Assembly: GCF_028369295.1 (NCBI RefSeq)
Contig: NZ_JAQMYP010000012.1
Span: 1-64,000, forward strand
Source of the DNA: Streptomyces sp. HD
GTDB lineage: Bacteria > Actinomycetota > Actinomycetes > Streptomycetales > Streptomycetaceae
DNA: 64,000 nt
Reading direction: 5' to 3'
The position numbers and the translations under genes are program-made. The notes below the pieces were generated by a model. It made no database searches and had not been told where the DNA came from. It saw nothing but the letters and a program-made list of their open reading frames with translations. Shown in pieces: positions 35,380 to 44,904 of this stretch. Within the stretch, counting starts at the first letter, position 1, and the number at the start of each line of letters is the position of its first letter.

Positions 35380-36360
35380 GTGAGGATCTTCGGCAAGGGA
35401 CGGCACCGGCCCTCCGCCTCCTGGCGGCAGGCCACCGACCGGGCGTTCACGCTCATCGGCGACGGCCGGTACGAGGACGCGGGCGCGCTGCTTACACGTG
35501 CCGCCGATCTGGAGCCCTGGCTGTCGGAGTCCTGGTTCAACCTCGCGCTGCTGCACAAGTTCCGGCACGACTGGGAGCAGGCCCGGGCGGCCGGACTGCG
35601 TGCCGTGGCGCTGCTGGACCGGGAGACCGGGGCGCCCGACTGGTGGAACGTCGGCATCGCGGCCACCGCTCTGCAGGACTGGCCGCTGGCCCGGCGGGCC
35701 TGGCAGGCGTACGGACTGCGGGTGCCCGGCGGGGCGGCCGCGTCCGGTGAGCCGGTCGGGATGGACCTGGGCAGCGCGGCCGTACGGCTGTCCCCCGAGG
35801 GGGAGGCCGAGGTGGTGTGGGGGCGGCGCCTCGACCCCGCCCGGATCGAGGTGCTGTCCATTCCGCTGCCGTCCTCGGGGCGGCGCTGGGGCGAGGTCGT
35901 GCTGCACGACGGGGTGCCGCATGGTGAGCGGACCACGTCCGCCGGGCACGCCTACCCCGTCTTCGACGAGATCGAGCTGTGGGCGCCGTCGCCGGTGCCG
36001 ACCTGGGTGGTGCTGCTGGAGGCCGCCACCGAGGCCGACCGGGACGCGCTGGAGCAGCTCGCCGCCGACGCCGGGTTCGCCGCGGAGGACTGGTCGTCGT
36101 CCGTGCGGCTGCTGTGCCGGATGTGTTCCGAGTCACGGATGCCGTCGGACGAGGGCGACGGGGAGCATCTGGATCCGCACGATCACAGTGAGCCGGGGCA
36201 TCCGGGGCCGCTGGGGCATCGGACCGACGGGCAGCTGTGGGTGCCGGAGCGGGAGTGTGGCGTTGCCGCCCCGGCCGCCCTGGTGCGGGGGTTGCTGGAC
36301 GGGTGGGTCGCCGACAGTCCGGATTCTCGGGATTGGCGGGATTTGGAAGAAGTCTGCTAG
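35380..36360 (+). CDS. TPR-containing conserved protein
   Basis: Protein of 326 aa. The N-terminal ~110 residues form TPR-like helical hairpins (DRAFTLIGDGRYEDAGALLTR, then SWFNLALLHKFRHDWEQARA). The remaining ~200 residues are a conserved actinobacterial domain without a recognisable catalytic motif, containing LLCRMCSESRMP and an Asp/His-rich stretch (LDPHDHSEPGHPG) that could bind metal. The GTG at 35380 follows GGCGGGA. The protein is cytosolic by composition and its function is unknown. Confidence 0.8.
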   Translation: MRIFGKGRHRPSASWRQATDRAFTLIGDGRYEDAGALLTRAADLEPWLSESWFNLALLHKFRHDWEQARAAGLRAVALLDRETGAPDWWNVGIAATALQDWPLARRAWQAYGLRVPGGAAASGEPVGMDLGSAAVRLSPEGEAEVVWGRRLDPARIEVLSIPLPSSGRRWGEVVLHDGVPHGERTTSAGHAYPVFDEIELWAPSPVPTWVVLLEAATEADRDALEQLAADAGFAAEDWSSSVRLLCRMCSESRMPSDEGDGEHLDPHDHSEPGHPGPLGHRTDGQLWVPERECGVAAPAALVRGLLDGWVADSPDSRDWRDLEEVC

Positions 36361-36402
36361 TCGCCGTCGGCGCGCGGCGGTCCGCAGGCCGCGGGCTGTG
36401 TG

Positions 36403-36450
36403 TGGCTGGTCGCGCCCCTGCGGCGGAGCCGGATATCGACACAGTCCCGC
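36403..36450. repeat. Partial Streptomyces extragenic repeat, copy 3
   Basis: GGCTGGTCGCGCCCCTGCGG is a shortened version of the repeats at 14041 and 23714, in the 180-bp gap before the deformylase gene. Confidence 0.5.
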
Positions 36451-36540
36451 GCACCTGACGGGGCGCGCTCGCCGTACCCTGTATCAGCATCACACCCACT
36501 CTTTGACTCTTTGGTTTGTGCAGGAAGGCATACGTCGGTC

Positions 36541-37191
36541 ATGGCCCAGCAGGACACCGAGCAGCAGCACGCGGGCGTGCTCCCCGTGGACGACGAGGGG
36601 TTCGTCGTCGACACCGAGGACACGGAGGAGCGCGAGAACGCCTGGCATGAGCGCGGCACCTCGCGGCCGATCACCGTCGTGGGGAACCCGGTGCTCCACA
36701 AGGAGTGCAAGGACGTCACCGAGTTCGGCGCCGAGCTGGACCAGCTGGTGGCGGACATGTTCGCCTCGCAGCGCACCGCCGAGGGCGTGGGCCTGGCCGC
36801 CAACCAGATCGGCGTCGACCTGAAGGTCTTCGTCTACGACTGCCAGGACGACCAGGGCGCACGGCACGTCGGTGTCGTCTGCAACCCCAAGCTCGTCGAG
36901 CTGCCCGCCGACCAGCGCCGCCTGGACGACAGCAACGAGGGCTGCCTGTCCGTGCCGACGGCCTACGCGCCGCTGGCCCGCCCCGACTACGCCGAGGTGA
37001 CCGGGCAGGACGAGAAGGGCAACCCGATCAAGGTGCGCGGCACCGGGTACTTCGCTCGGTGTTTGCAGCACGAGACGGACCACCTCTACGGCTACCTCTA
37101 CATCGACCGGCTGTCGAAGCGGGAGCGCAAGGACGCGCTTCGCCAGATGGCCGAGAACGAGCCCCGCTACCCGGTGGTCGCGAACGACTGA
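36541..37191 (+). CDS. def: Peptide deformylase
   Basis: Protein of 216 aa with all three deformylase motifs: GVGLAANQ (82-89), EGCLSVP (133-139, metal ligand Cys135) and QHETDHLYG (His177, Glu178, His181). It removes the N-formyl group from nascent proteins using Fe2+ or Zn2+. An acidic N-terminal extension of about 40 residues precedes the catalytic domain. An AGGAAGG ribosome site precedes the ATG. Streptomycetes carry several def genes; this is the one next to the albaflavenone pair. Confidence 0.95.
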   Translation: MAQQDTEQQHAGVLPVDDEGFVVDTEDTEERENAWHERGTSRPITVVGNPVLHKECKDVTEFGAELDQLVADMFASQRTAEGVGLAANQIGVDLKVFVYDCQDDQGARHVGVVCNPKLVELPADQRRLDDSNEGCLSVPTAYAPLARPDYAEVTGQDEKGNPIKVRGTGYFARCLQHETDHLYGYLYIDRLSKRERKDALRQMAENEPRYPVVAND

Positions 37192-37488
37192 GGACCGTCG
37201 GCAGGTCCCACAAGTCCCTTGCGCACGGCGTCTGTTCAGGATCCCCGTCCTGGCCGGGCGCCGTTCGCATGTCTGTCGCACGTTCGATCCCTTATATGCG
37301 GATTGTGATCCAGAATCGGTCAGGTAGGGGAGGTTCTCGGCACTGTGGGGTAGTGAAAGAAGCAAATCCGTTCCCAGAACGGTCAGTTGTGGTGCTGAAT
37401 GGAAGTGCGGGGATACGCGACGGCGCACGCCCGGTACGGCGGGACGGTGTGCAGCACTGCACAACTGGCGGCTGAGAGGGGTTTGTCC
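37192..37488. other. 297-bp region upstream of epi-isozizaene synthase
   Basis: No gene is supported here. An AT-richer stretch (CCCTTATATGCGGATTGTGA, about 37290-37309) may belong to the eizA promoter, and GAGAGGGG at about 37474-37481 is its ribosome site. No recognisable operator or terminator is seen. Confidence 0.5.
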
Positions 37489-38574
37489 GTGCATGCTTTC
37501 TCACACAGCACCACGTCGACACCGACGGCGGTCCCGGTCCCACCATCGCTCTCTCTCCCGGTGATCGAAACAGCGTTTCCCAGGCAACTCCATCCGTATT
37601 GGCCCCGGCTCCAGGACAAGACCCGCACCTGGCTCCTTGAAAAGCGGCTGATGCCGGCCGACAAGGTCGAAGAATATGCCGACGGACTTTGCTACACCGA
37701 CCTCATGGCGGGGTACTACATTGGCGCCCCCGAGGAGGTGCTCCAGGCGATTGCGGACTTCAGCGCGTGGTTCTTCGTCTGGGACGACCGGCACGACCGC
37801 GACATCGTCCACTACCGCCCTGCCGCCTGGCGGCGGCTGAGGTTCCGCCTGCACGCGGCCCTCGACTCCCCCGTGGAGCATCTGCACCACGGAGATCCGC
37901 TGGTCGCGGGGTTCGCGGACAGTCTGGTGCGGCTGTACTCGTTCCTGCCCCGCACCTGGAGGGCCCGGTTCGCCCGCCACTTCCACACGGTCATCGAGGC
38001 GTACGACCGGGAATTCCGCAACCGTACCGAGGGAATCATCCCCACCGTCGAGGAATACCTCGCACTGCGCCGGCTCACCTTCGCGCACTGGATATGGACC
38101 GATCTGCTTGAGCTGAGCGCGGGGCTGGCCCTCCCGGACCGCGTACGAAAACATCCGGCATATCGGCGGCCGGCGTTGCTGAGTCAGGAATTCGCCGCCT
38201 GGTACAACGATCTGTGCTCATTCCCGAAGGAAATAGCGGGCGATGACGTACACAATCTCGGGATCAGTCTCATCACCCACAAAGGGCTGTCCCTGGAAGA
38301 AGCGGTGACGGAAGTCAGACAACGGGTCGAGGGCTGCATATCCGATTTCCTTCTGGCCGAGCAGGTGGCCCTGGAATTCGCCGACTCCCTGTCCGACGGC
38401 ACGCTGTGGGGAAAGGAACTCAGTGCCGCCGTCCGGGCCTGCGTCACCAATATGCGCAACTGGTTCAGCTCGGTCTACTGGTTCCACCACGAGTCCGGCC
38501 GATACCGGGTCGACAGCTGGGAGGACCGGTCCACGCCCCCGTACGTCGACAACGAAGCGGCAGGTGAGAAATGA
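37489..38574 (+). CDS. eizA: (+)-epi-isozizaene synthase (sesquiterpene cyclase)
   Basis: Protein of 361 aa, the same length as S. coelicolor EizA (SCO5222) and highly similar to it. The aspartate-rich motif is WDDRHD (Asp99-Asp100), with the aromatic Phe95-Phe96 of the active-site wall just before it; the second metal motif is NDLCSFPKE. It cyclises farnesyl diphosphate to epi-isozizaene, the precursor of the antibiotic albaflavenone. The GTG at 37489, after GAGAGGGG, gives the orthologous N-terminus. It is coupled to the P450 gene by ATGA. Confidence 0.95.
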   Translation: MHAFSHSTTSTPTAVPVPPSLSLPVIETAFPRQLHPYWPRLQDKTRTWLLEKRLMPADKVEEYADGLCYTDLMAGYYIGAPEEVLQAIADFSAWFFVWDDRHDRDIVHYRPAAWRRLRFRLHAALDSPVEHLHHGDPLVAGFADSLVRLYSFLPRTWRARFARHFHTVIEAYDREFRNRTEGIIPTVEEYLALRRLTFAHWIWTDLLELSAGLALPDRVRKHPAYRRPALLSQEFAAWYNDLCSFPKEIAGDDVHNLGISLITHKGLSLEEAVTEVRQRVEGCISDFLLAEQVALEFADSLSDGTLWGKELSAAVRACVTNMRNWFSSVYWFHHESGRYRVDSWEDRSTPPYVDNEAAGEK

Positions 38575-39950
38575 GCGTCGAGTCCGTAAGGCCGCAGGAC
38601 CGACCCGGTACGGCCACGGAGCTGCGTGAGCCGCCCCTCGCGGGCGGAGCGGTTCCGCTTCTCGGTCACGGCTGGAAGATGGTCCGCGATCCGCTGGCCT
38701 TCATGGCCGCGCTGCGGGAACACGGTGACGTCGTACGGATCAAGCTCGGGCCGAAGACGGTGTACGCCGTCACCACGCCGGACCTCACCGGCGCGCTGGC
38801 GCTGAGTACCGACTTCGAGATCGCCGGGCCGCTGTGGGAGTCCCTGGAAAGCTTGCTCGGGAAGGAGGGCGTGGCCACTGCCAACGGCCCACGCCACCGC
38901 CGTCAGCGGCGCACCATCCAGCCCGCCTTCCGGCTCGACGCGATCCCCGGGTACGGGCCGATCATGGAGGAGGAGGCGCATGGGCTGGCCGAGCGCTGGC
39001 AGCCCGGCGAGACCATCGACTGCACCGCCGAGTCCTTCCGGATCGCCGTGCGGATCGTCGCCCGCTGTCTGCTGCGCGGCGCGTACATGGACGAGCGGGC
39101 CGACCGGCTGTGCGCGGCGCTGGACACCCTCTTCCGCGGCATGTACCGACGGATGGTGATCCCGCTCGGGCCGCTTTACAACCTGCCGCTCCCGGCCAAC
39201 CGTGCATTCAACGGAGCTCTGGCCGATTTTCATCTCCTGGTCGACGAGGTCGTCGCCGAACGCCGCGCATCCGGTCAAAGGCCGGACGATTTGCTGACGG
39301 CATTGCTGGAGGCGAAGGACGAGAATGGCGACCCCATCGGGGAGCAGGAGATCCACGATCAGGTCGTCGCGATATTCACCGCCGGAACCGAAACCGTGGC
39401 CTCCACGATCTTGTGGCTGCTCCATGTACTCGCGGAACACCCGGAACACGCAGACAAGGTACGCACGGAGGTCGAATCAGTCACCGGTGGGCGGCCCGTG
39501 GCATTCGAGGACGTCCGCGGGCTGCGGCACACCAACAATGTCATCGTGGAGGCGATCCGTTTGCGCCCCGCGATCTGGATTCTGACCCGGCGGGCGGTGA
39601 CCGATACGTCACTCGGTGGCTATCGCATTCCGGCCGGGTCCGACATCGTCTACAGCCCCTACGCGATCCAACGCGACCCGAAGTCGTATGCACGCAACCT
39701 TGACTTCGACCCCGACCGCTGGCTTCCGGAACGCGTCAAGGACGTACCGAAATACGCCATGAGCCCGTTCGGCGTCGGCAACCGCAAGTGTCCGAGCGAC
39801 CACTTCTCCATGGCGATGCTGACACTGATCACGGCGGCCCTGTCCGCCCGCTACCGCTTCGAGCAGGTGCCCGCCTCGAACGACACCACCCGGGTGGGCA
39901 TCACCCTGCACCCGCACACACTGCTGCTGCGGCCGGTGGCCCGGCCCTAG
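38571..39950 (+). CDS. cyp170A1: Cytochrome P450 CYP170A1, albaflavenone synthase
   Basis: Protein of 459 aa. The heme loop is [13 protein letters not shown] with axial Cys407; the I-helix oxygen-binding motif is AGTET (271-275). By position directly after eizA and sequence it corresponds to SCO5223, which oxidises epi-isozizaene in two steps to albaflavenone. The S. coelicolor enzyme was also reported to moonlight as a farnesene synthase; an acidic [13 protein letters not shown] segment is present here, but whether that activity is kept cannot be judged. No ferredoxin gene is adjacent. Confidence 0.94.
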   Translation: MSVESVRPQDRPGTATELREPPLAGGAVPLLGHGWKMVRDPLAFMAALREHGDVVRIKLGPKTVYAVTTPDLTGALALSTDFEIAGPLWESLESLLGKEGVATANGPRHRRQRRTIQPAFRLDAIPGYGPIMEEEAHGLAERWQPGETIDCTAESFRIAVRIVARCLLRGAYMDERADRLCAALDTLFRGMYRRMVIPLGPLYNLPLPANRAFNGALADFHLLVDEVVAERRASGQRPDDLLTALLEAKDENGDPIGEQEIHDQVVAIFTAGTETVASTILWLLHVLAEHPEHADKVRTEVESVTGGRPVAFEDVRGLRHTNNVIVEAIRLRPAIWILTRRAVTDTSLGGYRIPAGSDIVYSPYAIQRDPKSYARNLDFDPDRWLPERVKDVPKYAMSPFGVGNRKCPSDHFSMAMLTLITAALSARYRFEQVPASNDTTRVGITLHPHTLLLRPVARP

Positions 39951-39979
39951 ACGACGAGGGCCTGGCCGCCGGTGATCGG

Positions 39980-40945
39980 CTACGCGGCGGTCGGGCCCTG
40001 GAACGTGCGGCGGTAGGTGTTCGGGGTCGTGCCCAGTGCGCGGACGAACTGGTGGCGCAGTGCGGCCGCCGTGCCGAACCCTGTTCGACCGGCGATCGTG
40101 TCCACCGTCTCGTCCGTCGCCTCCAGCAACTCCTGTGCCAGCAGCACTCGTTGGCGCAGGATCCAGCGGTAGGGAGTCGTGCCGGTCTCCTGCTGGAAGC
40201 GGCGGGCGAAGGTGCGCGGGGACATGTGCGCGCGCTCGGCGAGCTGCTCGACGGTGACCTCCTCGTCGAGGTGCTGCTCCATCCACGCCAGCACCTCGCC
40301 GACCGTGTCGCACTGGGAGCGGGGCAGCGGGCGCTCGATGTACTGCGCCTGCCCGCCGTCCCGGTGCGGCGGCACCACCATGCGCCGGGCGATCTTGTTG
40401 GCCACCTCGGGCCCCTGCTCCTGCCGCACGATGTGCAGACAGGCGTCGATGCCGGCGGCGGTGCCGGCGCTGGTGATCACCGGCCCCTCGTCGACGTAGA
40501 GCACGTCCGGCTCGACGATCGCCTTCGGGTGCCGTCGGGACAGTTCCCCGGCCTGCCGCCAGTGCACGCTGCACCGCCGCCCGTCGAGCAGTCCGGCCGC
40601 GCCCAGCACGAACACGCCGGAGCAGACGCTGAGCACTCGCGCACCCCGGTCCACGGCCCTGACCAGGGCGTCCAGCAGCTCGGGCGGATAGGCGCGGGTG
40701 ATGTAGCCGTCCCCGGCCGGCACGGCGATCAGGTCGGCCTCCTCCAGCCGCTCCAGGCCGTGCGGCGTGGAGACGGTGAGTCCGCCGACATGCGTGCCCA
40801 GTGCCGGTCCCTCGGCCGAGGCGACGGCGAAGTCGTAGGTGGGCAGCCCCTCGTCACTGCGGTCGAGCCCGAAGACCTCGCAGACGACGCCCAGTTCAAA
40901 GGGGTGCACACCGTCCAGGAGTACGGCGGCCACGTTTCTCAGCAT
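39980..40945 (-). CDS. nrdS: AraC-family regulator with DJ-1/PfpI domain (NrdS)
   Basis: Protein of 321 aa of the GlxA type. A DJ-1/PfpI-like domain (residues about 1-170, with VLSVCSGVFVLGAAGLLDG) precedes a C-terminal AraC double helix-turn-helix (EQLAERAHMSPRTFARRFQQ and DTIAGRTGFGTAAALRHQF). It lies downstream of nrdA-nrdB on the same strand, the place of nrdS in the Streptomyces nrdABS operon. Its targets are unclear; loss is reported not to abolish class Ia reductase use (from memory). A 245-bp gap with an antisense small gene separates it from nrdB. Confidence 0.85.
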   Translation of the reverse strand: MLRNVAAVLLDGVHPFELGVVCEVFGLDRSDEGLPTYDFAVASAEGPALGTHVGGLTVSTPHGLERLEEADLIAVPAGDGYITRAYPPELLDALVRAVDRGARVLSVCSGVFVLGAAGLLDGRRCSVHWRQAGELSRRHPKAIVEPDVLYVDEGPVITSAGTAAGIDACLHIVRQEQGPEVANKIARRMVVPPHRDGGQAQYIERPLPRSQCDTVGEVLAWMEQHLDEEVTVEQLAERAHMSPRTFARRFQQETGTTPYRWILRQRVLLAQELLEATDETVDTIAGRTGFGTAAALRHQFVRALGTTPNTYRRTFQGPTAA

Positions 40946-41037
40946 GCTGCCAGTGTGCCTCGCGGCTGGCAGTAAATCGAGGGTGTGCGGCAGTCCTGCC
41001 ACTGTTCGTAAGGAGTGTCCGGCGCGACAGTGGTGTC

Positions 41038-41277
41038 ATGACTGCAGAACAGACCCAGACACTGCTCGCCATGGTCGCCGTGCTCGGCATGTTCGTCCTC
41101 CTGGTCCTCCCGTCAGTGATCGGGATCGTGCACGACCGGCGCATCGACCGTCAGATCAGGGAGGCCCAGGAACGCGACGAGAGCGAGGCTCAGAAGTCCT
41201 CGTCCAGGTCGACGGTGCCCTCCACCGCCACCTGGTACGCCGACGGACGCCGCTCGAAGAAGTTGGTGAGCTCCTGA
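41038..41277 (+). CDS. Small single-pass membrane protein antisense to nrdB 3' end
   Basis: Protein of 79 aa. One strong hydrophobic helix (about residues 9-32, LLAMVAVLGMFVLLVLPSVI) is followed by a charged coiled region (HDRRIDRQIREAQERDESEA). Codon usage in the first 50 codons looks genuine. The last 29 codons overlap the nrdB coding end in antisense and have poor composition, so the C-terminus may be fortuitous. It lies head-on against nrdB. The function is unknown. Confidence 0.55.
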   Translation: MTAEQTQTLLAMVAVLGMFVLLVLPSVIGIVHDRRIDRQIREAQERDESEAQKSSSRSTVPSTATWYADGRRSKKLVSS

Positions 41278-42203
41278 ACACCCTGCAGCTCCATGAAGCT
41301 GAAGGGGTTCTCGGAGCCGTACACCGGAGCGAAGCCGAGGCGCGTCAGGCGCTGGTCGGCGACACACTCCAGGTACTGCCGCATCGAGTCGGTGTTCATG
41401 CCCGGGAGGCCGTCACCGCACAGGTCGCGCGCGAACTGCAGCTCGGCCTCGACGGCCTCCTTCAGCATGTCGGTGACCTGCTCCTGGAGCTGGTCGTCGA
41501 AGAGCTCCGGCTCCTCCTTGCGGACGGTGTCGACCACGTCGAACGCGAAGGACATGTGCATCGTCTCGTCGCGGAACACCCAGTTGGTGCCGGTGGCCAG
41601 ACCGTGCAGCAGACCCCGGCTGCGGAACCAGTAGACGTACGCGAAGGCACCGTAGAAGAACAGGCCCTCGATGCACGCGGCGAAGCAGATCAGGTTCAGC
41701 AGGAAGCGACGCCGGTCGGCCTTGGTCTGCAGGCTCTCCAGCTTCTCGACCTCGTTGATCCACTTGAAGCAGAACTCGGCCTTCTCGCGGATCGAGGGGA
41801 TGTTCTCGACGGCGTCGAAGGCGGCCGCCCTGTCCTCCGGGTCGGGGAGGTAGGTGTCCAGCAGCGTCAGATAGAACTGGACGTGCACGGCCTCCTCGAA
41901 GAGCTGGCGCGACAGGTACAGGCGCGCCTCCGGGGAGTTGATGTGCTTGTACAGCGTGAGCACCAGGTTGTTCGCCACGATCGAGTCGCCCGTAGCGAAG
42001 AACGCGACCAGCCGGCCGATCATGTGCTGCTCACCCTCGGACAGCTTCGCGAGATCGGCGACGTCCGAGTGGAGGTCGACCTCCTCCACGGTCCAGGTGT
42101 TCTTGATGGCGTCCCGGTAGCGCTCGTAGAAGTCCGGGTAGCGCATGGGACGCAGGGTCAGTTCGAAGCCCGGGTCGAGAAGGTTGGCGTTACGGGTACT
42201 CAT
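41190..42203 (-). CDS. nrdB: Class Ia ribonucleotide reductase, small (radical) subunit
   Basis: Protein of 337 aa. Di-iron ligands are visible: Asp73 in GDSIVANNL, Glu104 and His107 in EEAVHVQFY, a glutamate in CIEGLFFYG, and Glu/His in RDETMHMSF. The stable tyrosyl radical is expected on Tyr111, four residues after His107 as in E. coli NrdB. The ATG overlaps the nrdA TAA by one base (TAATG). With NrdA it makes deoxyribonucleotides under aerobic conditions; streptomycetes also hold a B12-dependent class II enzyme (NrdJ), and B12 represses this operon. Confidence 0.95.
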   Translation of the reverse strand: MSTRNANLLDPGFELTLRPMRYPDFYERYRDAIKNTWTVEEVDLHSDVADLAKLSEGEQHMIGRLVAFFATGDSIVANNLVLTLYKHINSPEARLYLSRQLFEEAVHVQFYLTLLDTYLPDPEDRAAAFDAVENIPSIREKAEFCFKWINEVEKLESLQTKADRRRFLLNLICFAACIEGLFFYGAFAYVYWFRSRGLLHGLATGTNWVFRDETMHMSFAFDVVDTVRKEEPELFDDQLQEQVTDMLKEAVEAELQFARDLCGDGLPGMNTDSMRQYLECVADQRLTRLGFAPVYGSENPFSFMELQGVQELTNFFERRPSAYQVAVEGTVDLDEDF

Positions 42204-44590
42204 TACTGGCAGGCCTCGCAGGACTCGGGGTTTTCCAGGGAGCAGGCGACGGCGTCGGGCTCGGCGACCTGCTGGACGGGGATGGTCTTCTCGGGCTGGG
42301 CGCTCTGGCCCTGGGCGGCGCGGGCGATGCGGGTCGCCGGGCGTGAGCGCAGGTAGTACGTCGTCTTCAGGCCCGACTTCCAGGCGTACGCGTACATCGA
42401 GGAGAGCTTGCCGATGGTCGGCGTCTCCAGGAAGAGGTTCAGGGACTGCGACTGGTCCAGGAACGGGGTCCGGGCGGCGGCCATGTCGATGAGCCCGCGC
42501 TGCGGGATCTCCCACGCCGTGCGGTACAGGGCCCGTACGTCCGCCGGGATCCAGGCGAAGTCCTGCACCGAGCCGTTGGCCTCGCGCAGCGCCTCACGGG
42601 TGCGGGCGTCCCAGACGCCGAGCGCCTTCAGCTCGTCGACCAGGTAGGAGTTGACCTGGAGGAACTCGCCGGACAGCGTCTCGCGCTTGAACAGGTTGGA
42701 GACCTGCGGCTCGATGCACTCGTAGACACCGGCGATGGACGCGATGGTGGCGGTCGGCGCGATGGCGAGCAGCAGGGAGTTGCGCAGACCGGTCGTGGCG
42801 ATACGGCTGCGCAGCGCGGCCCAGCGCTCCGGCCAGGTCAGCTCGACGTCGTAGTGGTCGGGGTGCAGCACGCCCTGGGCGGTACGGGTCTTCTCCCAGG
42901 CCGGCAGTGGGCCGCCCCGCTCGGCGAGGTCGGCGGACGCCTCGTACGCGGCGAGCATGATGCGCTCGGCGATACGCGTGGAGAGCGCCTTCGCCTCGGC
43001 CGAGTCGAAGGGCAGCCGCAGCTTGAAGAAGACGTCCTGGAGGCCCATCGCGCCCAGGCCCACCGGCCGCCACTTGGCGTTGGAGCGGCCCGCCTGCTCG
43101 GTCGGGTAGAAGTTGATGTCGACGACACGGTCCAGGAAGGTGACGGCCGTGCGGACGGTGGCGTCCAGCCGCTCCCAGTCGATGTCACCGGTCGCCATGT
43201 CGACAAAGGCGCCCAGGTTGACCGAGCCCAGGTTGCAGACCGCCGTCTCCCCGTCGTCGGTGACCTCCAGGATCTCCGTGCAGAGGTTGGAGGAGTGCAC
43301 GACATGGCCCGGCAGCGCCGTCTGGTTGGCGGTGCGGTTGGCGGCGTCCTTGAAGGTCATCCAGCCGTTGCCGGTCTGCGCGAGGGTGCGCATCATGCGG
43401 CCGTACAGGTCACGGGCCGGGATGGCCTTCTTCGCGAGCCCGGCGGCCTCGGCCTTCCGGTACGCCGCGTCGAACTCCTCGCCCCACAGGTCGACCAGCT
43501 CGGGCACGTCCGACGGGGAGAAGAGGCTCCACAGCTCGTCGGCGTTGACCCGGCGCATGAACTCGTCCGGGATCCAGTGCGCGAGGTTCAGGTTGTGCGT
43601 ACGCCGGGCGTCCTCACCGGTGTTGTCCCGCAGCTCCAGGAACTCCTCGATGTCGGAGTGCCAGGTCTCCAGGTACACCGCGGCAGCACCCTTGCGCCGG
43701 CCGCCCTGGTTCACCGCGGCGACGGAGGCGTCGAGGGTCTTCAGGAACGGGACGATGCCGTTGGAGTGCCCGTTGGTGCCCCGGATCAGCGAACCGCGGC
43801 TGCGGATGCGCGAGTACGAAAGACCGATGCCGCCGGCGTGCTTCGAGAGGCGGGCGACCTGGTGGTAGCGGTCGTAGATGGAGTCCAGCTCGTCCAGGGG
43901 GGAGTCCAGGAGGTAGCAGGACGACATCTGGGGGTGCCGGGTGCCGGAGTTGAAGAGGGTGGGGGAGGAGGGGAGGTAGTCGAGGCGGCTCATGAGCCCG
44001 TAGAGCGCGGCGACTTCGTCCACCGACCGGGTCGTGTCGTCCTCGGCGAGGCCCGCGGCGACGCGCAGCATGAAGTGCTGGGGCGTCTCGATCACCTTGC
44101 GGGTGAGGGGGTGCCGCAGGAGGTACCGGCTGTGCAGGGTGCGCAGGCCGAAGTAGCCGAAGCGGTCGTCGGCGCCGGTGTCGACCAGGGCGTCGAGGCG
44201 GGCCGCGTGCAGACGCGCGAAGTCGGCGGTGCGGTCGGCGATCAGGCCCTCGCGGTGGCCTACGGCGACCGACTCGGTGAAGGACGTCACGCCCTGCGAG
44301 GCGGCCTCGGCGGCGATGGAGATGGTCAGCAGCCGGGCGGCCAGCCTGCTGTAGGCGGGGTCCTCGGAGATGAGACCGGCGGCCGCCTCGGTGGCCAGCT
44401 CGCGCAGCTCCGCCTCGTCGGCCCGGGCGGACCGGCCGCGCAACGCGGCGGCGGCGACCCGGCCGGCGTCGGCGTCGGGGAGGTCGGCGGTCAGCTCGGT
44501 GAGGGTCCGCAGCAAGGCAGTTCCGGGGGCGTCCTCGTCGGGGGCGACGATCGGGACGGCTGAAGCCGGGTCTGCTGGCGCGATGGTCAC
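42203..44590 (-). CDS. nrdA: Class Ia ribonucleotide reductase, large (catalytic) subunit
   Basis: Protein of 795 aa. Catalytic features are visible: SSCYLL (active-site Cys near 227), SSNLCTEIL holding the Asn/Cys/Glu catalytic triad, AVCNLGSVNLG (second redox Cys), PTATIASIAG, and the C-terminal CEACQ redox pair. The first ~110 residues are helical and could be an ATP-cone-like regulatory domain, though the match is weak. A GTG start preceded by GAGGGAGAG was chosen. Expression is controlled by an upstream cobalamin riboswitch and probable NrdR boxes. Confidence 0.95.
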   Translation of the reverse strand: MTIAPADPASAVPIVAPDEDAPGTALLRTLTELTADLPDADAGRVAAAALRGRSARADEAELRELATEAAAGLISEDPAYSRLAARLLTISIAAEAASQGVTSFTESVAVGHREGLIADRTADFARLHAARLDALVDTGADDRFGYFGLRTLHSRYLLRHPLTRKVIETPQHFMLRVAAGLAEDDTTRSVDEVAALYGLMSRLDYLPSSPTLFNSGTRHPQMSSCYLLDSPLDELDSIYDRYHQVARLSKHAGGIGLSYSRIRSRGSLIRGTNGHSNGIVPFLKTLDASVAAVNQGGRRKGAAAVYLETWHSDIEEFLELRDNTGEDARRTHNLNLAHWIPDEFMRRVNADELWSLFSPSDVPELVDLWGEEFDAAYRKAEAAGLAKKAIPARDLYGRMMRTLAQTGNGWMTFKDAANRTANQTALPGHVVHSSNLCTEILEVTDDGETAVCNLGSVNLGAFVDMATGDIDWERLDATVRTAVTFLDRVVDINFYPTEQAGRSNAKWRPVGLGAMGLQDVFFKLRLPFDSAEAKALSTRIAERIMLAAYEASADLAERGGPLPAWEKTRTAQGVLHPDHYDVELTWPERWAALRSRIATTGLRNSLLLAIAPTATIASIAGVYECIEPQVSNLFKRETLSGEFLQVNSYLVDELKALGVWDARTREALREANGSVQDFAWIPADVRALYRTAWEIPQRGLIDMAAARTPFLDQSQSLNLFLETPTIGKLSSMYAYAWKSGLKTTYYLRSRPATRIARAAQGQSAQPEKTIPVQQVAEPDAVACSLENPESCEACQ

Positions 44591-44725
44591 GTGGGGGCTC
44601 TCCCTCGCTCGGCACGGGGGCCTTGCGGAGGGCAGGGGGCAGCACACGAGCGCACGGGGCGTCGCGTCCACCGGCCCATTCCACGAGGCCCGGACGTCAG
44701 GGCGCACCGGCCGGTCGGCCGGGCG
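44591..44725 (-). promoter_or_regulatory. nrdA leader: riboswitch expression platform
   Basis: This 135-nt stretch between the aptamer and nrdA has GC-rich self-complementary segments (for example CCGGCCGACCGGCCGG) that could form a terminator or sequester the GAGGGAGAG ribosome site. No reading frame is plausible. Which fold is used cannot be settled by eye. Confidence 0.55.
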
Positions 44726-44841
44726 CGCTGTCGACAGGTCCTCGGACTGACTCCTGTGCACGCTTCTGGGAACAGACATGCACAAGTACACCGTTGCGGG
44801 ACAGTTCCGGATTCGCACCGGATTCCCCTGCGGCGACAGCG
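44726..44841 (-). ncRNA. Cobalamin (B12) riboswitch aptamer
   Basis: Minus-strand RNA with the conserved B12 core: GGGGAATCCGGTGCGAATCC, then CTGTCCCGCAACGGT, and at the 3' side GTCAGTCCGAGGACCTGTC. P1 is a perfect 8-bp helix (CGCTGTCG with CGACAGCG). It lies upstream of nrdA, where B12 is known to repress nrdABS in S. coelicolor through such a riboswitch. Confidence 0.95.
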
Positions 44842-44847
44842 AGGACG

Positions 44848-44894
44848 AGCATACATCTTGTGCTCACCCGCCACGCCACCCCCAGATGTTGTGT
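44848..44894 (-). promoter_or_regulatory. Pair of candidate NrdR boxes
   Basis: Two imperfect 16-bp boxes (ACACAACATCTGGGGG and GCACAAGATGTATGCT on the minus strand) start exactly 31 bp apart, about three helical turns, as in known NrdR-regulated promoters. They sit immediately upstream of the riboswitch aptamer, overlapping the expected nrdA promoter. Confidence 0.65.
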
Positions 44895-44904
44895 CGCGCT
44901 GGTT

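Noticed and set aside
33819..35936. 705-aa open frame on the minus strand
   Set aside because: Shadow of the two HD-domain genes, which have ribosome sites and conserved motifs on the plus strand.
37489..39950. Larger terpene biosynthetic cluster
   Set aside because: Only the cyclase and P450 are present; def and nrdS on either side are unrelated to terpene tailoring.
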